NCBI RefSeq assembly: GCF_012273895.1
Contig: NC_052115.1
Span: 8,053,183-8,117,182 of the forward strand
DNA length: 64,000 nt
Reading direction: 5' to 3'
Origin: Zerene cesonia
Taxonomy: Eukaryota; Arthropoda; Insecta; Lepidoptera; Pieridae
Part shown: positions 1-13,000 of the stretch, piece after piece
Layout: each line of letters opens with the position of its first letter
Numbering within the stretch: the stretch's first letter is position 1
Notes under the pieces: generated by a model
Told to the model about the DNA's origin: nothing
The model's database searches: none
The model's input: only the letters and a program-made list of their open reading frames with translations
Program-made: the position numbers and the translations under genes

Positions 1-989
1 TTGATAAAATTATTCCAGTTTTCAATTTGCAAAATATGATTTTTGTTAAAGCGTGTTTTATAGTTTTTTTAAACTATTATATTTTATTCTAAAGCGCAAA
101 TTAGTTTTAAAATATCCTACAACGTTTGGGCAAAGTCAATTGTCTCTCGAACTTTTGCCAATAAGGCATATTTTTAACGTTTTGTATTTCCCTGAATATC
201 CTTCTCAACACCCTTCTGTCCTTCAAGCATCAAAAATACCGTCACCATGCCGCAAGCATCTATATCAAATGCCTAATTACTAACGAAAGGACCACGCAAA
301 TTATTTCTAACCACATTTGGATCGACTGTCTCAATTGTCCCCATCAAATGTAAAAGAGACAGAGAATCCTTGCCGAATTTTGAAGCATGAAAATATTAGA
401 TGCGATGATTGGCCCATTAATTTATATTTACAATAACAGATGGCTATTAATAGTAGCAAATAGGGCAATGTTGTAATTTGGCGCACTGCAACATATCTAT
501 TTAGAGATGATTCAATTTTACAAGCTATATTCAGCCAATAATGCTTAAGCAATGTGCATCATTTTCATCATCATAAAGAGAACTAATTTCTTTTTAATAG
601 AGTCGTAGTTACAAATTTACAACCAAATAGGATGAAACTGCGGAGCGAAATGATGAAATCGAATATAAACCATTTTACGACGTTGCTGAAAGATACGAGT
701 AATTGAATATCGATTGAACAATTTATTTTGACTTAAACATCAAATGGAACATTATTTACTACTATACCATAACTGTAATTCAACTTTAAAATAAATCATA
801 TTGATCACATTACGTTTCCCTAACCCAAATCTATTTTATTATCGCTTCCCCCGTCAGAACGTATGGCCCACCGCATCGAATACTTTCACCTCCAGCACGA
901 AGCGGATTGAACCAATAGAATGGCGCTATTCAAAAATGGAACGCGTTTCAATTGGTCGCCCCGCTCAGCGGCCAATAGGACACAAGTAC
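1..989. other. RIC3 intronic sequence at left edge
   Basis: AT-rich non-coding sequence with no credible exon. Scattered short frames lack splice sites and show no protein-like pattern. Confidence 0.5.
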
Positions 990-1081
990 CGCATCGCGCT
1001 GCGCGAGCTGACCGACGATACGTTGCATCGCGCGCTCCGTCTCCTCTAAACGCGCTCGCAGTGCGGCAATCTCGACATCCC
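990..1081 (-). CDS. RIC3: RIC3 exon 5 (coiled coil)
   Basis: The acceptor is TGTCCAG at 1083-1082, and two bases complete the codon begun in exon 4. It encodes EIAALRARLEETERAMQRI and VGQLAQRDA, a heptad-rich coiled coil typical of RIC3. The proposed donor GTACTTG at 989 is weak. Reading on without splicing gives only 13 more residues before TGA at about 951-949, so the exact 3' edge, or an alternative terminal use of this exon, is uncertain. Confidence 0.72.
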
Positions 1082-4000
1082 CTGGACATTGCCACAAATG
1101 CTATAACGCCACTACTCGGGAACCAGCCAATCCATACTTTCGGGAATCAATTTACATAGCCAGGGACTGTTAGAATTTAATTATCTTATCTGCTGTGTGT
1201 AATGTGGGCTCAGAGTGAGGATAATCTAAATGGATATCCAAATCTAGGCTAAGGGAATATCGAGGGCTAAAACGACTTAAAATTCATTAATATTTGAAAT
1301 TACGCCATAAAAATGCAATTCCCTTCCAAAATCAGCGACGACAGTCGACTAAACAACAGTATATTGTAATTGCCATTATTATTAGAATATAAACATGGCC
1401 GCGATTAAGCTCACATTTAAGAAGTCCGATAACAACTATATCATTAATGGCTTCATTAAATGGGTCTACATTAATCAACTTCCAGCAAACTAATTAACTA
1501 TTCCGACGATCGTGTACATCCTGTTTACGTCACTCGTCATAAAAATATTACATATAACGTGATACTCACTCGTGTCGGCTTCCTTGTGTCCTGTATGCAT
1601 GTTAACGAGAATGATCGGGTTAATGTAATTATACTGATTGGCAGAAATAAACTATTTAAGTATACAATACGCGGAATCTAAATTTCGTTCTAATATGCTA
1701 ATAATTAGAAGTACCGTTAAAAATGGCGCATAGTCCCCGGATAATATTGAATTTTATTTAGGATTAAGAGTATATGTACTTATATCCAATCATACTTTTT
1801 CTCCAAGCAACATAACTAATACTAATTACTAAATACAGTCATACACATAAAAAAAGAGGAGCTAATCTCTTGATTGATATAAATTATAAATGGTAGGAAA
1901 TTATTCATGATCATCTAATTTAAAAACTGTAAACAATAATATCCTACTAATATTATAAATGCGAAAGTTTGTAAGGATAGCTGGACAACTGGAATAACAT
2001 ATAGGCAACTTTTTATCCCGATATTCCTACGGGATACGGACTTACGCGGGTGAAACCGCAGAGCGCAGCTAGTTTATTTATATCTGGATTGACGGCAATT
2101 CTCTCATTAAAACACTCCCAATTTATTATCATAATTTCACGTGTCATGTTCGTTATTAAACGATTAAGTAACGTATTAAGTAACAACTCACCAATTTTAT
2201 CTGGAGTAGTCCTGGAATCATCACGGAACACTCGTCGCCTGAACTGAGGGTCCGGAGTCACAGGGTCGTAGGGTACGCCCGTGCGTTTGAATAATATCTG
2301 CAAGGAGTGTGCCGATTTAATGACATATCCTAGTTTAGGTATCTTCAAGTCTATTCCTGGATTGCTGGTTTGATTTTGATTTCGGGAATTTAAACACGTG
2401 TTATAAAGAGGAACCTTTTGTATTTTTGTATCTTTGTATATTTCACGCAAAAACCACAATTGGAAAGCTGCAACTCCACCGAGTGACATAGGCTGCATAT
2501 GTACCACGGGCGAAGCCGGGGCGAACAGCTAGTAGGATATAAGTTCGAAAGGTTGCATTTTGTAATGTATGTCGCAGTGGCACTACATCTGCGAATGTTT
2601 ATGACGATGGTGATCGCTTACAATCAGGCGAACCACCAGTTCAGTTTCCCGCTTATATAAAAAAGTACTCACCTTACTAAGCGTATACACGAAGAAAACT
2701 ATGATGCATATAGTGTAGATGGGCATGACGAAACCCATAGACGATTTTGGTGCTGTCACCGGCCCGCCGGGGGAGCCCAGCGGTGGGCGCATCCCTGGGA
2801 TTGGTGGCGGCTGTAATAGAAAGTATAAAACATATTATATGAATAATTTATGTATGAAAATTGTATGAAAAAAAAATATACAAAAATATAACTTTTAGGA
2901 CATTCGGAAATCTTAAAAATGAATAAGTCTACCCAGGTGTAGCCGAAAAGTACAGGTATAATATATAGAAAGTTTATGGTTATTGAACGTTGGCCTAATT
3001 GATGAGTGGTAGATTATATATTATGCAGTTACATTCAAATTTCAAAAATGTCTTCTTAATTGCATTTCTTTTATTATAATAGTAGTTAAATACCATAATC
3101 TGACTACCAATCAGTACGCAATCTGTGTAGAAATTGTATATAGTAAAAAATTTAAGGATTTTAAATATACACATACTTTTTTTCTGCAGGTTTTTATATA
3201 TCATGAACATGGGTTTTAAAAAAGTAGTCTATGTCGCCGTAAATTGAACACACGATGCGACATAAATACAATATACACACAAAAAAAAAAACAAATGGCA
3301 AACATCCTACTAGTCCCAATAATATTATAAATGCGAAAGTTTGTAAGGATGTGTGTGAGTTTGTTGCTCTTTCACGCAAAAACTACTGAACCGATTGCAA
3401 TGAAATTTGGTACGTAGACAGCTGGACAACTGGAATAACATATAAGCAACTTTTTATTCCGATATTCCCACGGGATACAGATTTCGCGGGTGAAACCGCG
3501 GGGCGCAGCTAGTGTGTAATAATTATGTTTTCTAATGTGATAAAAAATATGATAGGAGATGCATATTTTTACTGCAAACAAAATGGCGTATTACTAGTTA
3601 AATAAACTCACCGCACCGGTTTTAAAGAAAATCGAAACGAATGTATAAAAAAAGAAAATTTTGCTCACGTTCAAATGTGGAAGTGATAAATTCATACAAT
3701 TTTATTCATACTAATCTCTTATAAAAATTGAGTTGGCAAAATTGAGCTGAGTTAACACGGCTCATAAACATATCAGTTATACTTAGCGATATTTTCACTT
3801 TTTTAGTACGTACCTTTACTTTTGATTTATCCATATAACAATTTAAATAACTATAGACGGTTGCAAACGGGCGATCGTATAATCCGTATTCAAAAGATTA
3901 TACGCTTATTTTTTACGCGCGCCGGTCGAAATGACGAAGATCGAACTGAATCAGATTAATAAACACCGGTAGCTGTTTACGACGTCGCGGTTTCATGCTT

Positions 4001-7000
4001 TCCGGTTTCGGGAGCTGCGCAGACGCGCGACCGGTTTGCTACTTTTAGTCGCAAAACGTCAGTCGCTTATAATGCTAATTTTGAAAATCTCGTATTTGTA
4101 ATGCCTTATAAAAGTGTTTTTATAAAGATACTTATAATATACAGCACACGAAATTTATTAAAGATAAATGAATCGGTTAGATCAGTTTATGGTTCATTTA
4201 TTTTTATCGTATTATATATTTAAACAAAAATATTATTTTTATTACCTACCTGGCAAAGGCCACAAGAGCGATTAAGTTGGAAGTCTGGATCTATTGTTAC
4301 GCAGTGCTTCCTCAGTTAAAAACACATAGCTAACAAATTATGAGCTACATAATTATACACGCGCCTACCCATTTTGTCAACACGTCATACCAATGTTATG
4401 TATTTTTAACACGCCTTTATAAGCTTCAGTATGTTTCTTTGCAACCGACTCCTATACAGTAAATTTAGCCGCACTTTAAACGCTCAGATTTAATTCATAC
4501 TTTGTACACTTATCAAGAATCGGTGACAATACAATTATTTCATGAGTTTATTTTATTATCCTGATTGGGGTCGTCATTAAACAATTTCCGTATACTCTAA
4601 GAGCCAAATATATAATTTGGAATATACTATTACTAAAGCGTGTTTTTATTTTTTTTAATGTATATTTATTATTCTGCCTCCTGATAAGTCGCGGGCTTGC
4701 CCGCACCCGATCTAACATTTGCATAATTCGAAGAAGCATCAGTGATATGCGGATCTGTTTGGACGAGCCCGAGAGACTCCATTAGTACGCGGCTTGAAAC
4801 ATTCAAAACAATATTTGTGTTTCAGCATTCACTTCAACCCTGCTTATACAAGCGCTAGCAGACACATTGGTGAGTGGTTTTCATTTTCGAATACAAATGA
4901 GAAGATGTGTGATTCGAATGTCGGACTGAGCGATATTTTTTTGAGGTTTTAGATCAGAAATAAAATTTGGGTAACATTTTATATTTATTTCTATTTATTT
5001 ATCGTTCGGTCGGTCATTTTACATTTAATAACTTCAATACTTGAATGAAAATAATTATATTGAAACACGTTGAGGACAACTAACATTGCTAAAAACAACC
5101 CTATACAAAAAAAACTCCATCTTTATACAACATAGAATGTATTAATAAATAAATTAATTAGCATTTGTATTCATTGAAGTAATGAAATATATAAAACATT
5201 CAAGTAACATGTCCCCTCTATTATTACCATTTAACATAATTTCCTTCACAGCCTCAGAGGACTTTCACCCCTACTGCACTAAGGAAAAGAGGTCACAATT
5301 GAAACAACAACATTACATAACGTCATCTATTTAGAGTGATGCGCGGGAGTGTCTATTTGAGTCATGTGTGTCTAGGCCGGCAATGTGGGTCGTTACCAAT
5401 GTCAACGATCAAGATTGGTCGCGCTCGTTACAACACGCAAGTGTTAAGACTTACAGCTTAAGTATCAATATGTTTGCTACTGGTCTTCTTAGTTTTAATG
5501 GTAAAAGCAACACATCTGAATCAAGCCGAATCTATATTTGTCGGTAAATGTTTATTGCATTGAAATTGATGGCTTGTACTATGTAGAGAAATATTATCAG
5601 ACTATTGTAGCGTAGACCCAAACGACCAATGAATGAAAAGATTTCCAACTAATTGGCTCCACGTAGCGAGTGTTTTTTTACGACAGATCCGAGAACTCTC
5701 CCAGTCTATTAAGAAAAATGTAACGTTCACTAAAAGCAATCCGGTAAACAAAAAAATCCTGTAAATAGATGTTTAAAATAGAATGGAATATTTTGCCATT
5801 TTGAATAGAAGTTAATAGACCTTGGAACGTTCATGGGACTTTATAAAACCATCATTAATTGATAATTATAACCAATACCAATACGGCAAGTACCTTTCGC
5901 CTTCCTAGACCGTTAAAATAAAACCACGCTGATTAAAAAAAAGCAATTTCTAGCCAATAGTATTAACAATGGAAGAAAGCTTTCACCCAGTACCTGTACC
6001 TGTTCGTACTTATTTGACTAAAACCCATCCATCCAAAGACAAAAGCCTAACCAATCGTACCAAATCACCAAGATCACAAAAGACGAGTAAACCCATGGTA
6101 CCGTTAACTGTCCTTCCTACCGTTCTCATGCTAATTCAACATGTCAAACAAATGACCATCTTGTGTTACACTTAACCTCTGGAGATTTGAGTCAACTATG
6201 TGTTATGTAAAAGCATTTACCGGTGCGTGCGTCTTGTATTGTTCTAGTTTTGTTTGGTTTTGGTCATTGTACAGGATGGTATATGTTTCCTTTTCTTCCT
6301 CGATCAGCTCATTAGATTGCGCGTCCCATTGAAAGCTTTTGACAAGTAACATATTAAGAAGTTAATGTACTATGTCAACAATTAGTCACGTCAATCAAAT
6401 ATGTATCCATATTTAGAGAAAGCTCCGTATTAGCCAAGGGCCGGATAACCAACTCAAATCAACTTACATTCAAGACTAGCAATCCTTCCGTCTAATGCAC
6501 AATTCTGAAATCCTCACCCTATTACAAAAACATTTCCATTCCTGCAGAAGTTACATTCCAACAATCTCCTCATCTATAAACAATAAAAACATTGATTTAG
6601 CAGAGTCACTAATTTTCCAAATTTTACATAAATTATGCAATAAATTGCTTAATACGCTGCTATATGCTTTCTGCCTTTAATTAAACAGGAAATATGCGAA
6701 ACATATTTTCAATTCTTGAAATCCTCACTAACCAGGCCAAACAATGCAATCGCGAATGTGCAGGCGGTCCTTCAGCCGAACGGCCCCATTAAGTCGACCA
6801 GCGTCAACTTAACAATGCTGCACACACCGCTTGCGTCACCTAATCGATTTACTATCGCCCTTTGAATAACTGCCAACTGCATGTTATACTTGATTGAGTC
6901 ATGAACACCAGCAGGGCCCAGAATGTTAACTAGCGCATCGATAAACTTGGCTACGGACAATTTCGTATTGATGCGCCCAACCCTAGGAACAGGCCATCCA

Positions 7001-10000
7001 TTTGTCAGCTTTCTTCTGATATCAATTGAAATTCATGTGCTGCATACTGAGTTGCCACCGAATCGTTTGTTGGCATTGAAATAAACATTTCACAGGCAGT
7101 TACTGACTGTATATAAGTGAAGTTCTGATCAATATTCTTATTTATTATTATATTGTTTATCACGTAAACGAAATATTCATCAAGGTACTCGCAGAAGCAG
7201 AATGCAAATACCAACAAACCGCTATTACTGTTGTTGTATATAGTCATCCCTAGTAAACCGCCCCATCAGCATTGTACATGGCACCGATTATTACACGAGG
7301 CGCCTACGCAGCAATCATCAAGCGAAAACACGAGGACCGAAGTATTTATTATAGTTAAAAACTTAAGTATTAATGACTCGCTTTTATTAGCTTCACCTGT
7401 ATATTTGTATATATATATATAACCAACTCCTTTAAACTCGATTTTGACCCACTGTACACTGACAGATTATATTCAAACTTTGTACACTTATCAAGGATGG
7501 GAGACTTTACAATATTTTCATGAATGTATCTTATTATCCTGATTAGGATCGCCAGGATTAAATAAATTCCTTATTTAAATTGTATAAGAGCACGTGAGTG
7601 TAGTTTATTCTATTGATAAGACCTTTTTTTTATCAATGTTCTTTTTTTCACTATATCATTTGAATAAATATAATGTTATTACGTGTAACAATGTATGTTA
7701 TACAAATTCTATAACTAGTATTTTATGGTTTAATGAATTTCACCAGAAACTATAAACCAATATCGCAACTGAACGAACATGTGTTATTTTATATCGAAAT
7801 TTGTCTATTGTTTTTCTACAAACATTGTCTCTGCTGTAGTATTTCTATTTGCCACTCGACCAAGTCGTACATGACAGTTCAGCAAAAACATATTCTCCGA
7901 GCCGATCCCACTACCTGAGTATCTCAAGAGTTCGAGAGAAAATGAGAAAATTTGCATGTTCATTTGTATGTGATCTGACTTTCGCAGTAAGAACCGCGGT
8001 AAGGTAAGATAGCTAGCGTAACTGTGTTCATGCATTTTGACGATTATATAATTTAAACGATATTTTCTATATTATTTATAGGAATTACAAATAAAAAAAT
8101 ACATAACTCATATCAAGTTATCCGTATCTGCATGCGATCACCGTTTCGAAGGCTACAGTTGAAATAAGTTTTACAACCGACTTCGTAAAAAAGAAAGAAC
8201 TTCTGTAATCGACTGTATTTTTTATGTTTGTTACCTTAGGACTTTCAACTGGGTGAACCGATTAGGATGTCATTGTTTTTATTTGAGACAATTCTAACAT
8301 AAATACCAAAACTTCGAAGTCTGTTATTCTGAATGAATTTGACTACAGACATATTTTAAATCTGAATGAAACAGATTGGAAAAGATTTAACAATCTCATA
8401 AGCAACGATGGGTTGGAAAAGGAAATTATATAATAAAGGTCACAATAAGAGTTAGATTGAGACAGAAAATATCAAAGATGAAAAGAAGACGTAGAATTAT
8501 TTTCATAATGGGTTTAAGCATTATTAAACTCGAAGACACATTAAAAGCATCAAGAGTAAGTGAGAATGTTTCATTGATAGAAAATTCAACCAATATATTT
8601 TTAGCATTTACAAGATACAAAAAATAGATATTTAAACAGAAATATGATTACAAATAAAGCCAACAACTACTACAAATTACCGCTTCTTTTAAACACACAA
8701 GAAGTGTACATAAAATTATGCACAAGTAAGGACAGTCAGCCGAATGGAATGACACAGAGGCACAATGCTAAATTGTGCTAACACAGTGTCGTGGTCCAAA
8801 AATAATGAGCATTGAGCATGACATCATATGTACAGCGGATTCTTCGTGAACTCGTGGACTAGGTAAGGTATAAAACTATACGAATATGTTTAAACTTGAA
8901 AAACAAATTACAGATATCTTTACAAACTATGCTGGTCAGCACTTAAATTATAAGGATTGTTACTTGCGATGTGCTGTGATATTCTCTATAATAAAATTCT
9001 CGTGTCACAGTTTTCGTTGCCATACTCCTCCGAAACGGCTTGACCTATTTTTATGAAATTTTTTGTGCTTATCCGGTATCTATGAGAATCGGCCAACATC
9101 TATTTTTCATACCCCTAAATGATAAGAGTAAGGCAGAACAGCGTTTGCGGGTCAGCTAGTTCTCTATAAAATTCTATGAGAAAATTGAAAATATTACTAT
9201 TAATACTCCACTTACAAAAATGCTCTTTTTTACCTTAAATACAGACTCCATAAGAATGTCCTTTTGCCTTTGTTCTTATTCAATAAAAAAGACATGATAT
9301 CGTGGAACTGGTACCGATAACTTACTGTCCAAATATAAGCAATTTTCGCTTCAATCTGATAATACACAAAGCAACGAAATTCCTTTCGGGCTTATCCCAC
9401 ACCAAAGAATCTTGAAAGAAAAAGAATCTATAATTGCAGTAGCTGCCCACAGAGAAATCCACCCAAGTCCATGACCTGTGCCACACGTAACCGCCAACAT
9501 TGAACAACAGGCGAGCCGTCAAACGTCTTAAGCCTCTTTATTTTGAAATCCCACTGTTCACTCGAGCGTGTCGCACATTCAGCTCTATTGTGTCGATATG
9601 ATTAACATATTAAAGAGCTTTCAACTATCCTAACACGTAATCATCATCATTATCAGCCTATACTTGTTTCACAGGGATATAAGGGTTACCTTACTTCTAC
9701 TTTACTTATAAGAGTACATCATACGCCATCTAGATAGGTAGATTGTTTAGGTGTTCCAGAACGTTGAACTTTAAGTCAAACTTCAGCGATTATTAATTGA
9801 ACTAAATTTATTTAAGAAGCACTCATGTATGTTATGGATTCAGTAGCGACTTGTGATGATTGAGTAATTATAAAAAAAAATTAAGTATCAATATAATCCT
9901 ATAGACTCCTAAGGAAGTATTAGAGACCTTTCATTGAACAAAAAATATAAAAGCTTGTTTGGCTATGTAGGTATCACCATACACAAAGGCCGTCAGATAA

Positions 10001-13000
10001 ACAAGCAGTTCTTAATCTAGATCTTAGTGTTTATCCATATATGGCGTTAGCGCATAAACTGGGTTACATTTCGAGACCTAACCTTAGAATTGCATGTTTA
10101 TCAATGAATAATTTTTTATGTGTAGGTATTTATATTGTTACTCCCTACCCGGCTCATTTTGTAAGCTATTACCCTAATAAAAGCGAAACATGCAAGAAAA
10201 TCATAAAATATGTTGAGCCGTTCGTGAGAACTAACACGACAAACTAACGAGCCAATTCCAGATAATACAAAATTTGAATTATCTACAACCTAATCACATT
10301 ATTGGATGAAGTGATATTGCAATAAAATTAATTCTTTATCTTGATACAAGCTGCGCGCCGCGGTTTCACCCGAGTGAGGCCATATCCCGTAGGAATGTGG
10401 GGATAAAAAAATGCCTATATGTTATTCCAGTTGTCCAGCTATCTACGTACCAAATTTCTTTGCAATCGGCTCAATAGTTTTTGCGTTAAAGAGCTACAAA
10501 CACACACACACATCCTTACAAACTTTCGCATTTATAATATTAGTAGGATAGGAAGTAGGATAAATAACAGCATAATTTAGAAACGTAACGTTCGTTTATA
10601 TGAATGACACTGCCAATCTACGAAATTGCTGATACGAGCGTATTACTGATTCCCATTTTTTATTCGATGATAATAATGACTGATCATGTCTTTTAGCCAC
10701 TACCATATGTCATTAAAATACCATATCCGAGTTTTTTAAATCATCACAACATAGTATAAAGCAAAGTCACACCTCTCGTCTGGTCCCATGTAGGTATGTA
10801 TGCTAGATCTTTAAAACTACACAACGAATTTTGATGGATTTTTTACTAGACAGAGTGATTCAAGATAAATGATGGTTATATGCATAATAACATCTCTTAA
10901 ACTGCTCCGAATTTAATGCGTGCGAAGCCGCGATATGAAAATGCTACTAAATTACATACAGGTCTAATATAATAAATTAAACTAAGGAATATCTATCAAA
11001 GTGATTTCCTTCGCGGATAAAAAATACACAAAAAAGAAGGAATGCAATTTCTAACATAATTTTTTAAATCGCAGGAATTTAAAGTAGGCAATTCGAACCA
11101 GCACCTGTGGCTCCGTCCATTTTAAAAATAAATATGCTTCGATCCCATAAACTAAACACTAACGAAATATATAAGACGAATAAATAAAACGCATCCTACT
11201 AATATTATGAACGCGACAGTTTGTAAGTATGGATGTTGGTTACACTTTCACGCGAGTACAGCTTATAGCGTCTGTATAAAATATGGTTTGGTAGTGGTTG
11301 GGTGACGCGGGTGACGCTGCGGGTTGCAGCTACTTCCTATTAATATTATAAATGCGAAAGTTTGTAAGTATGGATGTATGGATGTTTGTTACTCTTTCAC
11401 GTAAAAACTACTGAACCAATTGCAATAAAATTCGGTATGTAGACAGCTGGATAACTGGAATAACATATAGGCAACTTTTCATTCCGATATTCCTACGGGA
11501 TACGGACTTACGCGGGTGAAACCGCGGGGCGCAGCTAGTATCTAATAAAAATAACTCAAACTGTAACTTACCTTGTAACTCCAGATAAATTTTACAACAT
11601 AAAATAAAATTAGTTTCCGCAAGTTGTTATGAAGCTTTATTAGAATGTTTTATATTTCAATTTAATTACAAGCTTTTGCTTGTGATAGAATCCATTCAAA
11701 GTAATCTCCAATTTTAGTATGACTTCACTACACATTTTTCAAGAAACATTGCTCCGTCGCGTCTGTCTGACTGGTTGCGATAAACTCAAAAACCACTTCA
11801 TCGATTTTTGTTGTTATCACCAATGCTTAGTGATTTTTGAGGAAAGTATATAATTTGTTAAGTTCCAAACAACGCGGGCGAAGCCGCGGGCGCTCACCTG
11901 TTTTTATAATATAAAAAAAATCTGTTTCAAAAATGGACTGGAAAAATTCGGAAAAAAATCCCGACACAATTTATAACCTCCAGATAATATAGACTGCTTT
12001 TGCCGCCTTTACAAAAAAAAAAAAATATAAATGTAAATAGATAAATTGTTTTTTTCTTAAGATAAAGAAACTTTTTGGAGACTCGTTTGAATATCTTCTA
12101 CTACATTTTTATTTATTTAATTAATCTATTCTACACATACTCACATTTTGTTGTTAACGGTTACTTGCGAAGCTCGAACTGGAGTTAACTCATACGCCGC
12201 TGGGAGTCCGTTATAATAAGTTTGATTGAATAATTTTTAACTAGACGATTCTAAATCTAATGCTAATGCAAGAGTCAATACCTACTAAATTTAATCATAC
12301 TATATAAAAAATTATAGATGTAAAAGTTTGTTTGTTTGGATGTTTGTCCTTCAATCACGCTGAAACTACTGAACGGATTTTGATGAAATTTGTTATACAG
12401 GCAGGGAGGGTATGAGCTGATTTGGGTGATGGGATACTTTTTGTCCCGATTAAATGCTCCTTTGGGATAAAACAGGAATCTTGTTATCCGGGCGGAGCCG
12501 GGACAAGCGTCTAGTTTATAGTAATTATGACGTGTAGTAAAAGAAAAACATACGTACAGTGCTACAAGGATCTTTGTCGCGTGGCGAAATTTCGAAAACG
12601 CTGCAAATTTTGTGAAACGTCATTAGGTAGGGATAGTTCGACAAGTAAAAGAAAGCACTGTAAGAAAAATTTTCTAAATGTTATTTTTTTTCGACTAAGG
12701 AGATCCGACTCTATTTTATTTTTTTTCACACTTTTCAACCAACTCGTTAAGGAGGTACGACTGCATTTTTTTTTTTTGCTATTATACGTTAGAACTTTCG
12801 ACTGTGTGACTGGCTGGTACAGTTCTGACAATTTGAAGGCGCTTTAGTTTTTCGATAAAAGCGCGCATTTTGGCGCATATTTAATCCCGACACAGTTATT
12901 GGTTGACCAAAACGGCTCTAAAAATACAAACATCGTTAAATCATATATTGGCTAAGCGTGTATTGTGCAAATATAAACACAGACTAGATAAAGGTGGGAG

